Shown: positions 14,495 to 22,487 of the stretch, piece by piece
Numbering within the stretch: the first letter of the stretch is position 1
Layout: each line of letters starts with the position of its first letter
Program-made: the position numbers and the translations under genes
The notes under the pieces: generated by a model
Databases searched by the model: none
Seen by the model: the letters and a program-made list of their open reading frames with translations, nothing else
What the model was told of the DNA's origin: nothing
Assembly (NCBI RefSeq): GCF_023684405.1
Contig: NZ_JAGSOI010000027.1
Span: 1-32,297 of the forward strand
Length of the DNA: 32,297 bases
Direction: 5' to 3'
From: Methanococcoides seepicolus
GTDB lineage: Archaea; Halobacteriota; Methanosarcinia; Methanosarcinales; Methanosarcinaceae

Positions 14495-14758
14495 ATGACA
14501 AAATATCTAGTGGAATCGCCACACACTTCTGAAGGGTGTCTGAAAGCATTGGACGAAATGCTCGCAATGGGAGCTGACGTATTAGAACAATATGATTTCG
14601 GCTGCATGGTTGACGTACACAAAGGATGGGTTATTTTAGAAGCTGAAAATGAATCAGAAGCTCTAAAAATTGTTCCTGAGTCTCTGCGTAGTAAAGCACG
14701 GGCAGTTGCACTAAACAAGTTTACCCCCGAGCAAATCAAGGAAGCCCACGACGAGTGA
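14495..14758 (+). CDS. Small conserved protein, probable alpha-beta barrel fold
   Basis: An 87-residue soluble protein. The start at ATG 14495 is chosen because GGAGG lies 8 bases upstream. Its pattern of strand, helix (SEGCLKALDEMLAMG), strand (FGCMVDVHKGWVI), helix (ESEALKIVPESLR), strand and C-terminal FTPEQIKEAH resembles the ferredoxin-like dimeric alpha-beta barrel group (GYD, DUF3303 and DUF4242-type proteins). I know no enzyme function for this particular family. It is the first of three tightly spaced genes with an AhpD-like protein and an isochorismatase-like relic, which hints at a stress or small-molecule detoxification role. Confidence 0.75.
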   Translation: MTKYLVESPHTSEGCLKALDEMLAMGADVLEQYDFGCMVDVHKGWVILEAENESEALKIVPESLRSKARAVALNKFTPEQIKEAHDE

Positions 14759-15150
14759 TTAATATGGGGGAATATGAAGATACAATCAAGGATATTGAGA
14801 AGAGTTTAGGCATTGTTCCCGGATTCATGAAGGCTTTACCAAAAGAAGCGCTAATTCAGGATTGGCCCCTTTTTAAGAGGTATACTCTTGAAGAAACTGA
14901 TATACCAGCAAAATACAGGGAACTTATGTCATTGGCTGTTGCAGCCAATCTAAAATGCCCTTATTGCCAGCTATTCCATAAAAGTGTGGCTCATATGATG
15001 GGTGCGAATGAAGAAGAATTTGCTGAAACTACATTTCTGGCCAGTTTCACTACAAGATGGAGTGCCATGATTCATGCCCAGCACTACGATTATGATACTT
15101 TTGCCAAAGAACTTCATCAGATTGGTGAATATTTGAAGAAAGATGCATAA
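14755..15150 (+). CDS. Carboxymuconolactone decarboxylase / AhpD-like protein
   Basis: A 131-residue all-helical protein with the AhpD-type redox motif CPYCQLFH (Cys68, Cys71, His75), the signature of the CMD family. Members with this motif act as thiol-dependent peroxidase partners rather than as decarboxylases. The N-terminal helix (SLGIVPGFMKALPKEAL) is typical of the AhpD subgroup. GTG at 14755 overlaps the previous stop by four bases and has AAGGAAG 10 bases upstream, so it is the preferred start; ATG 14764 is the alternative. It is translationally coupled to the 87-residue gene. Confidence 0.85.
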   Translation: MINMGEYEDTIKDIEKSLGIVPGFMKALPKEALIQDWPLFKRYTLEETDIPAKYRELMSLAVAANLKCPYCQLFHKSVAHMMGANEEEFAETTFLASFTTRWSAMIHAQHYDYDTFAKELHQIGEYLKKDA

Positions 15151-15167
15151 ATTATGGGGGTATCAAT

Positions 15168-15791
15168 ATTAGTGATGAAATTGACCTGAAGAGAACAGCT
15201 CTGATAATCGTAGATCCTCAGAACGATTTCCTATCAGAGGAAGGAGTCGTATGGGATCTTGTTGGAGATGGAGTTAAAGAAACAAAAGTTGTAGAGCATT
15301 TAGTTGAGCTTAAGGCCACGGCAAAGGATGTGGGTCTGCCGGTTTTCTATTCTCCCCACTACTACTCAGACGAGGAGTTTGAAAACTGATCCCATCTCAA
15401 TCCCATAGATAAGCTAATGTTCGAGCGGAAGATGTTCAAAAAAGGAGGATGGGGTGCAGAGTTCCACCCTCAGCTGCAGCCTGATGAGAACACCGTTGTC
15501 CTCTCACCACATAAGGCCCTGAGCAACTTCTGGACCGGGGATATAGGCATACAGCTAAGACAAAGGGATATTCACACCATTATCCTGGCTGGAATGTCTG
15601 CAAATCTCTGTGTTGAATCCCATCTCAGGGATGCCATCGAGAATGGGTTCGATGTTCTAGTTGTCAAGGACGCCACCACCGGCCCGGGTCCTGAGGCTAC
15701 ACAGGCAGCCTACACCAACTATGGCCTTATTGCCACAGAGGTTGTGACCACCGACGATATATTAAAACGTCTCAAAGAATCGGCAAAGTGA
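15168..15791 (+). pseudogene. Isochorismatase-like cysteine hydrolase with lost start and in-frame TGA
   Basis: One continuous frame encodes an isochorismatase-fold hydrolase of about 207 residues. The catalytic Asp is in IIVDPQNDF, a Lys lies in LSPHKALSNF, and the nucleophilic Cys is in ANLCVESHLRDA. Two defects are present. No ATG, GTG or TTG lies at the expected start: an ATT (15168-15170) stands 6-7 bases after GGGGGT. A TGA at 15387-15389 also interrupts SDEEFEN/SHLNPIDKL, where relatives, as I recall, have Trp (TGG). Codons after the stop are otherwise intact, so decay is recent, or the sequence has an error. An ATG at 15418 could give only a C-terminal 124-residue fragment lacking the catalytic Asp. 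It follows the AhpD-like gene closely and was presumably part of its operon. Confidence 0.75.
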
Positions 15792-15952
15792 TGACAGGTC
15801 TAAGGGGGATTGTTTCTCTGTTCTGAATTAAGGGCAGAGGTATGATTCCTTCCTTTATACTTTTTGAAATTGCTATATTAAATTCCTCCTTTTATTGAAC
15901 TTAATATTGGAAATGCTTACCTTCAGAAAGAGGATATTGAAAATTATTTGCA

Positions 15953-16054
15953 GTGGCCGAAATCATGCTCTCGATATGGCTTATCGTTAAAGGATTCAAT
16001 CCAGCTGCAATCGATTCCGCGACTGCAAAAACAGATATTGACGAGCTAAAATAA
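15953..16054 (+). pseudogene. C-terminal relic of a DUF4386 protein
   Basis: The frame GTG 15953 to TAA 16054 gives VAEIMLSIWLIVKGFNPAAI plus a short polar tail. It matches the end of DUF4386 membrane proteins (compare GLFEIIIGLWLLFKGIN at the end of the intact gene at 16085). Nothing upstream continues it, so it is a truncated paralogue left beside the intact copy. The rest of 15792-16084 shows no gene. Confidence 0.6.
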
Positions 16055-16084
16055 CCAGATCAAAGTAAAATAGGATGAATTGAA

Positions 16085-16819
16085 ATGACAAACAGTATCA
16101 CCGATACATCACAACGTAAAGCTGTAAGAGTTGCAGGCTTCATGTTCCTATTTAGCTTAATGGTTCCCTTCTTTAACTGGACTTTTGTGCTCTCCAAACT
16201 TATTGTTGCAGAAAATGTCATGGCTACAGCCAATAATATTGTGGCCAATCAATTGCTATTTCGTATTGGTATGACTATCGAACTGATCATGTCTGCCGGG
16301 TTGATCGTATTGGCTCTGGCTCTTTATATAATACTCAAACCGGTAAACAAGAATCTTGCTTTGCTTGCACTCCTTTGGAAGTTGGTAGAGGCGACTATAG
16401 CGGCTGCAATTGTGCTTGTCTCTTTTATTGCTTTGCAGTTTTTAAATGGAGACGCATATGTAACAGTATTTACTCCAGAGCAGTTACAGGTCCTTGTTGG
16501 ATTTCTTCTCAACGAACATACTGCACTATATTCTATACCCATGGTATTTCTTGGTCTGGACATGATGGTATTTTCTTATTTGTTTTTCAAATCGAAATAT
16601 ATACCAAGGATATTAGCCAGCTTTGGAATCCTTTCATTTGCGCTTATTTTCATTCACGCTTTAATGTATATTCTTGCACCTGAATACGCAACGATGCCGA
16701 TAAATCAAGTCCTTTTTTGGGTACCGAGCGGTCTTTTTGAAATAATAATTGGTTTATGGCTCTTGTTTAAAGGTATAAATGTCCAACAGGGGGATGACTA
16801 CATAGAAGAAGCTGCCTGA
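16085..16819 (+). CDS. DUF4386 family membrane protein
   Basis: A 244-residue polytopic membrane protein with about seven hydrophobic segments. It shows the DUF4386 pattern: an N-terminal RKAVRVAGFMFLF, a long first extracytoplasmic loop containing FRIGMTIELIMSAGL, HTALYSIPMVFLGLDMMVFS, SKYIPRILASFGILSF and a C-terminal LFEIIIGLWLLFKGI. The family has no established biochemical role; some bacterial members sit beside stress or antibiotic response genes. Start ATG 16085 has only a weak upstream AGGATGAATTGAA. The tail of a second DUF4386 gene lies directly upstream, evidence of a former tandem pair. Confidence 0.85.
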   Translation: MTNSITDTSQRKAVRVAGFMFLFSLMVPFFNWTFVLSKLIVAENVMATANNIVANQLLFRIGMTIELIMSAGLIVLALALYIILKPVNKNLALLALLWKLVEATIAAAIVLVSFIALQFLNGDAYVTVFTPEQLQVLVGFLLNEHTALYSIPMVFLGLDMMVFSYLFFKSKYIPRILASFGILSFALIFIHALMYILAPEYATMPINQVLFWVPSGLFEIIIGLWLLFKGINVQQGDDYIEEAA

Positions 16820-17056
16820 ATAAAAAAGAGGACAACTGAAGTATATTCTGTATCAAATTAGGAAGGATACCTAAATAAAAGCGATTGTATGGACAAAAGC
16901 GTCCTTAGAAAACATCGACAAGAATGGATCACAGAAGAAGAGATGCCAAGATCTGCACGACAACGCATATCAATAAACCTAAAATTTAAGACAGACCAAA
17001 ACCAATTCAACTTAAATACAACTCGACTCATCTTTTCCATATAGGAGAGATTCCAG

Positions 17057-17560
17057 ATGCTTCGAATAGCGGTAACAGGAAAGCCCGGTGTGGGGAAATC
17101 AACGATATTGGCAAGGGTTGTGGAGAAACTTGATCTAAAAGCCTGTGGTATCCGGGCCGCAGAGATGCGTGTGGACGGCAAACGCCAGGGGTTTTCGATA
17201 GAAGATATAGATACAGGCAGGAAAGGTATCCTAAGCCATGTCAAATGCACTGGCCCGAAGCTGGGGAAATATCATGTGAACCTTGAAGACCTTGACGGTA
17301 TAGGTGCAGAGGCAATCAGGGATGCCCTTAGTTGTGATCTTGTGATTATAGATGAGGTCGGGCCCATGGAGCTCAAGTCGGATAACTTCGTTCGGGTCGT
17401 GGAGGAAGTGCTTGATTCGGACAGGCCGATACTTGCTGTGCTGCATAGATCGAGCAAGCATCCACTGGCGCAGAGGATAAGGGAGGAGTTCGAGGTTCTG
17501 ATGGTTGATGAGGCTAATCGTGACAATCTGCCGGAGATAATAGCTGGGAGATTTCGTTAA
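17057..17560 (+). CDS. Nucleoside-triphosphatase, THEP1 family
   Basis: A 167-residue P-loop NTPase. Walker A is GKPGVGKST (8-16) and Walker B with catalytic Glu is LVIIDEVGPMEL (around residue 98). Length, RVDGKRQGFSIEDI and the HRSSKHPLA segment are characteristic of the THEP1/NTPCR family (archaeal relatives of human cancer-related NTPase). These hydrolyse NTPs slowly and have an unclear physiological role. TAGGAGAGATTCCAG before ATG 17057 gives a good ribosome binding site. The gene stands alone on this strand. A 51-codon frame just upstream (16889-17044) is probably fortuitous. Confidence 0.92.
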   Translation: MLRIAVTGKPGVGKSTILARVVEKLDLKACGIRAAEMRVDGKRQGFSIEDIDTGRKGILSHVKCTGPKLGKYHVNLEDLDGIGAEAIRDALSCDLVIIDEVGPMELKSDNFVRVVEEVLDSDRPILAVLHRSSKHPLAQRIREEFEVLMVDEANRDNLPEIIAGRFR

Positions 17561-17605
17561 AGGAGATAAACAAAAAAGAAAGGAAATGCAAGAAAAGAGA
17601 GTTCA

Positions 17606-17743
17606 TCACTTTGAATGCTTGATGAACGTCCCATTACTGTACTCCTCGAAGACTATCTTCAACTCATCTTGAGTGTTCATGACGATGGGGTTGTACCATG
17701 CAACCATACATTCAAGTCCCTGAAATAATACAGGGCTGTCTAA
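17606..17743 (-). pseudogene. C-terminal relic of a pirin-family protein
   Basis: Read leftward the frame gives DSPVLF, then VAWYNPIVMNTQDELKIVFE and EYSNGTFIKHSK before TGA. This is the typical end of the second cupin domain of pirin (VAWYGPIVMNT-EEL...EY..GTF). Only about 45 residues remain. A QGLECM stretch replaces the usual GEPL.EP, and the frame fails farther upstream, next to the CPBP protease stop. The metal-binding N-terminal cupin is gone. Confidence 0.65.
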
Positions 17744-17787
17744 AGGTATTCCTCATCAGACGAACCGCACCCCTTCGTATTACATGG

Positions 17788-18654
17788 TCATGCATCCTGG
17801 ATTATGATCCTCTCATTATTGCGGGAGAGGTTTTTCGCCCCATAGACCCAAACGACGACGATGGCAATGATCGTTATAATGACTGTATAGCCAAGGTAGG
17901 GGCCGATTAAGTTGTCTGTATCCAAGAAAAGCCCGAACCATGCCTGCGACGAATGAAAGACGAAGGCCAACAACAAGCTGCCCTTTGTGTTGTTGTATAC
18001 CCAGGTGTACAGAATCGTCCACGGAATCATGAAGAAAATAATATACCCAATCAGAGAAGGTATAACACCGTAAGCTTGCCCGAGTTCGTAGTATGGTGGA
18101 AAATCCAGGTCGATTATGAAGAATGGCAAGTGCCACAACCCCCATACTATCCCAACGATGATGCTTGAAACCAGCGCGTTGTGGCGGGCTTGAATTCTGG
18201 GCAGGAGAAAACCTCGCCATCCCAGTTCCTCGCCAAATCCGGCATCGACAAGGAATTTCATGATAAACAAGGGTATGAACATATACAGTGGAGGAACATG
18301 GCTCAGATCAAGAGAAGAACCAATGAATAGGTTGCCCAGAACCATTCCTCCCAGGTACATGGGGACAAGTGCAAACAAAGCAAAAGCCCACCACCCAATG
18401 CCGACCCGCCAGATACGCAACCTATCAAACATCTTACGCAGGCCGGCTTTTCCACTGGCTATCATGGTTAGAATAACCCCAGTCAGGCTTGCGCTGTAGG
18501 CCGCGATAAGTAACACAATGGAATCTTTCGGGACCACGCCAGCAATAATTGGAGAAAGCATGCCTACCCCTAAGATAGAGGCCAGGACATACATCGAAAT
18601 AGCCGGATTTTTCTTTACAAAGTTAGATATTTCTTCCATTCTCTCACTACTCAT
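17788..18654 (-). CDS. CPBP-family intramembrane metalloprotease
   Basis: A 288-residue protein with about eight transmembrane segments and the three CPBP/ABI motifs: EELGWRGF (Glu142, Glu143, Arg147), GLWHLPFF (His175) and FVFHSSQAW (His234). These residues build the zinc or glutamate-based active site of the family, which includes CAAX prenyl protease Rce1 and bacteriocin-immunity proteins. An archaeal substrate cannot be inferred. The start ATG at 18654 lacks a Shine-Dalgarno sequence, and the upstream sequence is extremely AT-rich, with TTTTAA repeated four times near 18,717-18,736, so a leaderless transcript is likely. No partner genes are apparent. Confidence 0.9.
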   Translation of the reverse strand: MSSERMEEISNFVKKNPAISMYVLASILGVGMLSPIIAGVVPKDSIVLLIAAYSASLTGVILTMIASGKAGLRKMFDRLRIWRVGIGWWAFALFALVPMYLGGMVLGNLFIGSSLDLSHVPPLYMFIPLFIMKFLVDAGFGEELGWRGFLLPRIQARHNALVSSIIVGIVWGLWHLPFFIIDLDFPPYYELGQAYGVIPSLIGYIIFFMIPWTILYTWVYNNTKGSLLLAFVFHSSQAWFGLFLDTDNLIGPYLGYTVIITIIAIVVVWVYGAKNLSRNNERIIIQDA

Positions 18655-18795
18655 TTTAGTTAAAATTAATATTTTTTATAAGTGCTTTGAATGGAAACAA
18701 TAGACCACAATGTAGATTTTAATTTTAATTTTAATTATCCGTGGATCTTATCCTGAAAAAGTTGAGTCGAGGGATGGCCGCCATTAAAGGAGAGT

Positions 18796-19059
18796 TCATT
18801 CTTCTTCTTTTTCCATAATCTCTTTAATCTTTTTATCTTCCCAACTTTTACCGATTTTACTAACACTAATTCCTTGTATCACTACAAAGATTCCCCATCC
18901 AATAATCGGCCAGTGAACCCACCAACTTCCTCCATCAGAATAGTCAATAAAAAATAGTATGGCCATGATCACCGAGTATATTATTAGATGGTTGTAGAAC
19001 CCTTTAAGTTCCTTCACTCGTTCCTGGGCACGTAATAATTTTTTATCTTTTTCTTCCAT
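18796..19059 (-). CDS. Small 2TM-domain membrane protein
   Basis: An 87-residue protein with a charged N-terminal amphipathic helix (KKLLRAQERVKELKGFYNH), two transmembrane helices (about 24-40 and 47-66) joined by a Trp-rich turn (DGGSWWVHWPIIGWG), and a basic/acidic tail. This is the PF13239 2TM layout; in bacteria such domains also occur on histidine kinases. GGGGAGTGAT seven to eight bases upstream of ATG 19059 supports the start. Function unknown. Confidence 0.8.
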   Translation of the reverse strand: MEEKDKKLLRAQERVKELKGFYNHLIIYSVIMAILFFIDYSDGGSWWVHWPIIGWGIFVVIQGISVSKIGKSWEDKKIKEIMEKEEE

Positions 19060-19148
19060 TTAATATCACTCCCCTTTGTAAAATTAGTGTTTGACTACTT
19101 AATATTTGTTGAACGTGACTTATTTTATGGGAGTTTCATACATCATTA

Positions 19149-20147
19149 TCACATAGTAAAAACAATCTCCAGCAGGCTTTCAATAAGCAGACCACCTAAC
19201 CAGGATCCCAGCGGGATTAGTAAATAGGCAATCACATGTACAATGGTCAAGCTTTCAAAAGGCCATTCTGGCACGTCTTCAATGAGTTTGAGATTTGCAA
19301 CCAGATCTGCCATCTGCCCGGGTGACATGTCAGGTGAACCGCTGTGCAGGAGGATTTCAGATTGGTGTATCCTTTCGCGTGTCCATTTTAGTTCTGCTTC
19401 TTTGATCTCATGAATTCGCTGGTGTACCCCTCTCATCGGCAACCAGAAGCCGAGCAATGCAATTGCCAGAGAACCCAAATAAGCCCTGACAACAACAGGC
19501 CACTCTCCCGGATCGAGCAGAAGTAAACTGATTATCGATACCATACCAACGGTTAGCAGGGTAGTCAACAGACCTTGTTTAACAAAAGGGAACAATGGGC
19601 TCAAATCCAACAGATCCACAGAATCGATCCTGTTCGCCAGCCGAGAGGTTCGCTTCGAGGTAACCCAGATCGCACCAAAGAACCAACCAGCCCACCAACC
19701 TATGAAAGGCTCGAGAGCACGATGCCAGACAACCTCAGGGTGCCATGTAGACGGATCCCAGGGTGATATAGCAGTCTGGTAAGGCAGAAGCAGCGCGACC
19801 AGCACACCCAGTAATCCCCAAACGATCAGCTCCCCCTTTCCAATATGTACGGCAGAGTCCACGTACGGGGGGGAAGTTGCTGGTTTCAGGACATGTTCAA
19901 GTTCTTCAAAGGTATTCCTTGTACCACGCAGTAGTAAAAAATACGCGCTGGGGAGGTAGCCTGCCAGAAGGCAATGGACAACAGCGATCCAGAAGTCTTG
20001 TAGCAAATGCTCTTCTTCAAAGATCAGTGTGAAACGGCCCAGTAAGTATTCTTGCACCAGGAAGCCGAATAGAAGGGTAACGCTGATGCTCAGACCAAGG
20101 ATTGCCGGTTTTTGATAAATTATTTGCTTGATCGGCAGAAATCTCAT
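19149..20147 (-). CDS. Polytopic membrane protein of unknown function
   Basis: A 332-residue protein with about seven to eight hydrophobic segments. A cytosolic-looking region near the middle-to-C-terminal part contains a charged helix (REKRGVH-type, HQRIHEIKEAELKWTRERIH). It is Trp-rich in the central loops (PWDPSTWHPEVVWHRALEPF, GWWAGWFFGAIW). I do not recognise the family. It lies 12 bases after the acyltransferase gene on the same strand, so the two are probably co-transcribed, which suggests a role at the cell envelope. Start ATG 20147. Confidence 0.7.
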   Translation of the reverse strand: MRFLPIKQIIYQKPAILGLSISVTLLFGFLVQEYLLGRFTLIFEEEHLLQDFWIAVVHCLLAGYLPSAYFLLLRGTRNTFEELEHVLKPATSPPYVDSAVHIGKGELIVWGLLGVLVALLLPYQTAISPWDPSTWHPEVVWHRALEPFIGWWAGWFFGAIWVTSKRTSRLANRIDSVDLLDLSPLFPFVKQGLLTTLLTVGMVSIISLLLLDPGEWPVVVRAYLGSLAIALLGFWLPMRGVHQRIHEIKEAELKWTRERIHQSEILLHSGSPDMSPGQMADLVANLKLIEDVPEWPFESLTIVHVIAYLLIPLGSWLGGLLIESLLEIVFTM

Positions 20148-20159
20148 TTTATCACTGTC

Positions 20160-21320
20160 TTATTTCTTTGGTTTCATGCCGAAAAGGAATCTGACAGCAT
20201 TGGTGCGCCTGATCGCAATTTCATATATAATCATGATTGCTATGAACGATGTAGTGGCGAGTATTATGTACTTGGGAATTATGGCCATATCCCAGTCTGC
20301 AATGAAGAATCCCACTATCTGGATGACCGTTTGATGGAGTATGTAAAAGGCTATTAGCCCTTCATTAGCGTATTTCAGTGTGCTGTTGTTAAAGCTCAGG
20401 TATCTCTTGCCATATCCAAGGAAGGCGATCATCCAGCACCATAGATTGAATGAACGAAGCACCATAACTCCTGCATATCCATAGCTTCCGAACTGGAATG
20501 TACCATCAAGTACGGCCTGTATAAACCATAGAATCACCGGGAAAGTTGTTATTGCCAGTACCAATGCGACTTTTCCATGCCTATGAATGGCTTCCTCTAA
20601 TTTTTGATTGGAGGCTATAAGATATCCATAAAACAGAATGATAGGATAGGCCAGTATGCTCCAGCCACCAAAATAATTTGGGTTGCCTGCAAATGATGTT
20701 GGGTCAAGAATTGCAGTAAGGATCCCAATTGGCAATGCTAGCAGTAAGATAGCACCTGGTTTTTCAAAAATGGATGCAGTGCGCGAAATAATCGACCTTC
20801 CGGATTCTGTTATAAGATAAGAATAAAGCGGAAGCATAACCAGAGAAAATATGAAAAGGAAGAAAAGATACCACAGATGACCCATAGGTGGTAGGTTGAA
20901 ATATGAGAATACATCAACAAAGGTGTATGTCAGATAGTTAGAATAGAACTGCAGGAATGTAAGCCCTGATCCTCCACCGCTTAAAAACCTCAGGTAATGT
21001 TGGGGAGGAAGTATGACAAATATGCCCACAAAAAGATAAGGGACCATGATGCGTAGAAATCGTGACTTTATGAACTGTCCCTTTGTCCTGAAACTCAGCA
21101 CAAAATAGATACTCATACCCGAGATAAGGAAGAACAAGGGCATCAGCCACTGGACTATAAACAAAACAAGTACCATGATATTTTCACTCAGGACGTTGTT
21201 TTTTACATCCCAGTCCATCGGATCGAAAAATCTCATAGAATGAAAAATCAAGACTGAAAGTATGGCTATAACCCTCAGCCAGTCCAGATCATAACGTCTC
21301 TCAGGTTTATTACTATCCGT
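20160..21320 (-). CDS. Acyltransferase 3 family membrane protein (OafA/YrhL type)
   Basis: An integral membrane acyltransferase with about ten helices. The family's N-terminal signature R-x-x-x-LDWLR-x-x-AI followed by a catalytic His (IFHSMRFF) is present only if the frame is read from about 21,320; a TTG at 21251 would remove it. No ATG, GTG or TTG lies in the extra part. An ACG at 21320 stands six bases after GGGGGT, as if an ATG start had mutated or a non-standard start is used. PLFFLISGMSIYF and PPMGHLWYLFFLFIFSL are also typical. Such enzymes O-acylate surface glycans or small molecules, sometimes succinylating glucans. The substrate here is unknown. It precedes the 332-residue membrane protein by 12 bases. 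Confidence 0.85.
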   Translation of the reverse strand, partial: TDSNKPERRYDLDWLRVIAILSVLIFHSMRFFDPMDWDVKNNVLSENIMVLVLFIVQWLMPLFFLISGMSIYFVLSFRTKGQFIKSRFLRIMVPYLFVGIFVILPPQHYLRFLSGGGSGLTFLQFYSNYLTYTFVDVFSYFNLPPMGHLWYLFFLFIFSLVMLPLYSYLITESGRSIISRTASIFEKPGAILLLALPIGILTAILDPTSFAGNPNYFGGWSILAYPIILFYGYLIASNQKLEEAIHRHGKVALVLAITTFPVILWFIQAVLDGTFQFGSYGYAGVMVLRSFNLWCWMIAFLGYGKRYLSFNNSTLKYANEGLIAFYILHQTVIQIVGFFIADWDMAIIPKYIILATTSFIAIMIIYEIAIRRTNAVRFLFGMKPKK

Positions 21321-21581
21321 ACTTATACCCCCACAAATAATTGTGCAGCCATTCTATAAACAGTTTTTTTCTCAAAAACCATTTCAAATCTCTATATCCC
21401 CATACAGCTACTTTATGGATTTTTTTCTCAATATCAACATAAGGAAAGGGGATATATTGTATCATTTCGGTTTGTCGTCTAATTTTAATAGAAAAGTGAC
21501 ACAAACGGTAGGTCGTTTTTTAAGAATTATGTGTCTGAAACCAATAGTTTCTTCAAATCAAAAAAACAAAAACGATACAAC

Positions 21582-22253
21582 TCATCCAACATTCTTCAAA
21601 GCAGAAACCGCAGCCTTCTTCAAAAATCCCTTGCATTCGATTTCAATATCACCATTGTTGAGTGAAGAGGACAACTGTCCCATGGGGTCGTCGCTGGAAA
21701 GTAAGACTCTTATGGCATCCTCGTTGGCTGAAACAGACACTGTGAAATCAATTCCACTGAGTGAGGAAACTTCCCGAAACTCTGTGATGACACCATCTTT
21801 TGTAACAGCTTTTATCTTCAATTTAGTGTTGTCGTTCGTTGCTATCTCAAGTACTATCACATCATTTCCTGTGACCTTCTTGATCAGATCAGGAACTTCA
21901 TCTATTCCATTGTTGTAGTATGATGTGTATCTTTTCAGATCATCGTAAAGGCTCTTTTCCACAGGCTTTGGCTTAACTACGTTTACATCATTCTCAGAAG
22001 AAACTTGTTTTTCAGTATCTTGGGAAACCTGTCTTGAATTGGGATCGGAGCTTGAACCTGAGTGCTTCACATCTTTTGAACTTGTTGCTTTTTCGGTTTC
22101 GGATACTGAGATAGGTTCTGTTTCCGACTCGATCAGATCGCCCAGCTCATCTCCGATAATATCCACAAATTCTGCAATTGAAGGACTCGAAAGTGCTAAA
22201 ATACCGATAAGCACAATTGATGCTAATGTTACTTTCTTAATCACCAAACGCAT
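21582..22253 (-). CDS. Secreted or membrane-anchored protein of unknown function
   Basis: A 223-residue protein starting at ATG 22253: MRLVIKKVTLASIVLIGILA is a clean signal peptide or anchor. A TATA box at 22281-22289 is 32 bases upstream of this ATG, so the longer frame from 22301 would start upstream of the promoter and is rejected. After the signal comes a Ser/Glu/Lys-rich disordered linker (~40-95), then a folded domain with alternating hydrophobic strands (NDVIVLEIATNDNTKLKIKA, FTVSVSANEDAIRVLLSS). It ends NNGDIEIECKGFLKKAAVSA, reminiscent of lipid-binding or SCP2-like ends. No firm family. Confidence 0.65.
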   Translation of the reverse strand: MRLVIKKVTLASIVLIGILALSSPSIAEFVDIIGDELGDLIESETEPISVSETEKATSSKDVKHSGSSSDPNSRQVSQDTEKQVSSENDVNVVKPKPVEKSLYDDLKRYTSYYNNGIDEVPDLIKKVTGNDVIVLEIATNDNTKLKIKAVTKDGVITEFREVSSLSGIDFTVSVSANEDAIRVLLSSDDPMGQLSSSLNNGDIEIECKGFLKKAAVSALKNVG

Positions 22254-22280
22254 GTTACCATTAAAAGCTAAGTGTGACAC

Positions 22281-22289
22281 ATATATAAA
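22281..22289 (-). promoter_or_regulatory. TATA box of the secreted-protein gene
   Basis: TTTATATAT on the minus strand lies 32 bases upstream of ATG 22253. It decides the start codon of the 21582-22253 gene. Confidence 0.55.
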
Positions 22290-22378
22290 CTTCATGTACA
22301 CAATTATCTGATCTAAATTTCCTCAAAATATCAGAACGATTGGATCATCTGACCCCATCTTACAGCTAAAAGCATAGC

Positions 22379-22412
22379 TAAGGTGTGTTTATAATTTATT
22401 TGTACCACCTTA
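22379..22412. repeat. Inverted repeat TAAGGTG/CACCTTA
   Basis: A perfect 7-bp inverted repeat (22379-22385 and 22406-22412) with a 20-base AT-rich spacer containing TTTATAATTTA. It lies between two leftward genes and could be a regulatory site around a TATA box. Confidence 0.3.
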
Positions 22413-22487
22413 ATTGATCAGAGAGTATTTGAAATTACAGCTCAGTAGTGATCCTCACTTGAATAATAAAAATAGACATTGAAAGGA

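Noticed and set aside
15387-15389. Selenocysteine at the in-frame TGA of the isochorismatase-like gene
   Set aside because: The catalytic Cys is elsewhere (ANLCVES), the position fits Trp in relatives as I recall them, and Methanosarcinales are not known to encode selenocysteine.
16889-17044. 51-codon plus-strand frame before the THEP1 gene
   Set aside because: No ribosome binding site, no recognisable pattern, and length within chance expectation.
21313-21504. 63-codon minus-strand frame with TTG start overlapping the acyltransferase start
   Set aside because: Basic and aromatic-rich but with no recognisable domain; it overlaps the well-supported acyltransferase N-terminus. Kept only as a possibility.
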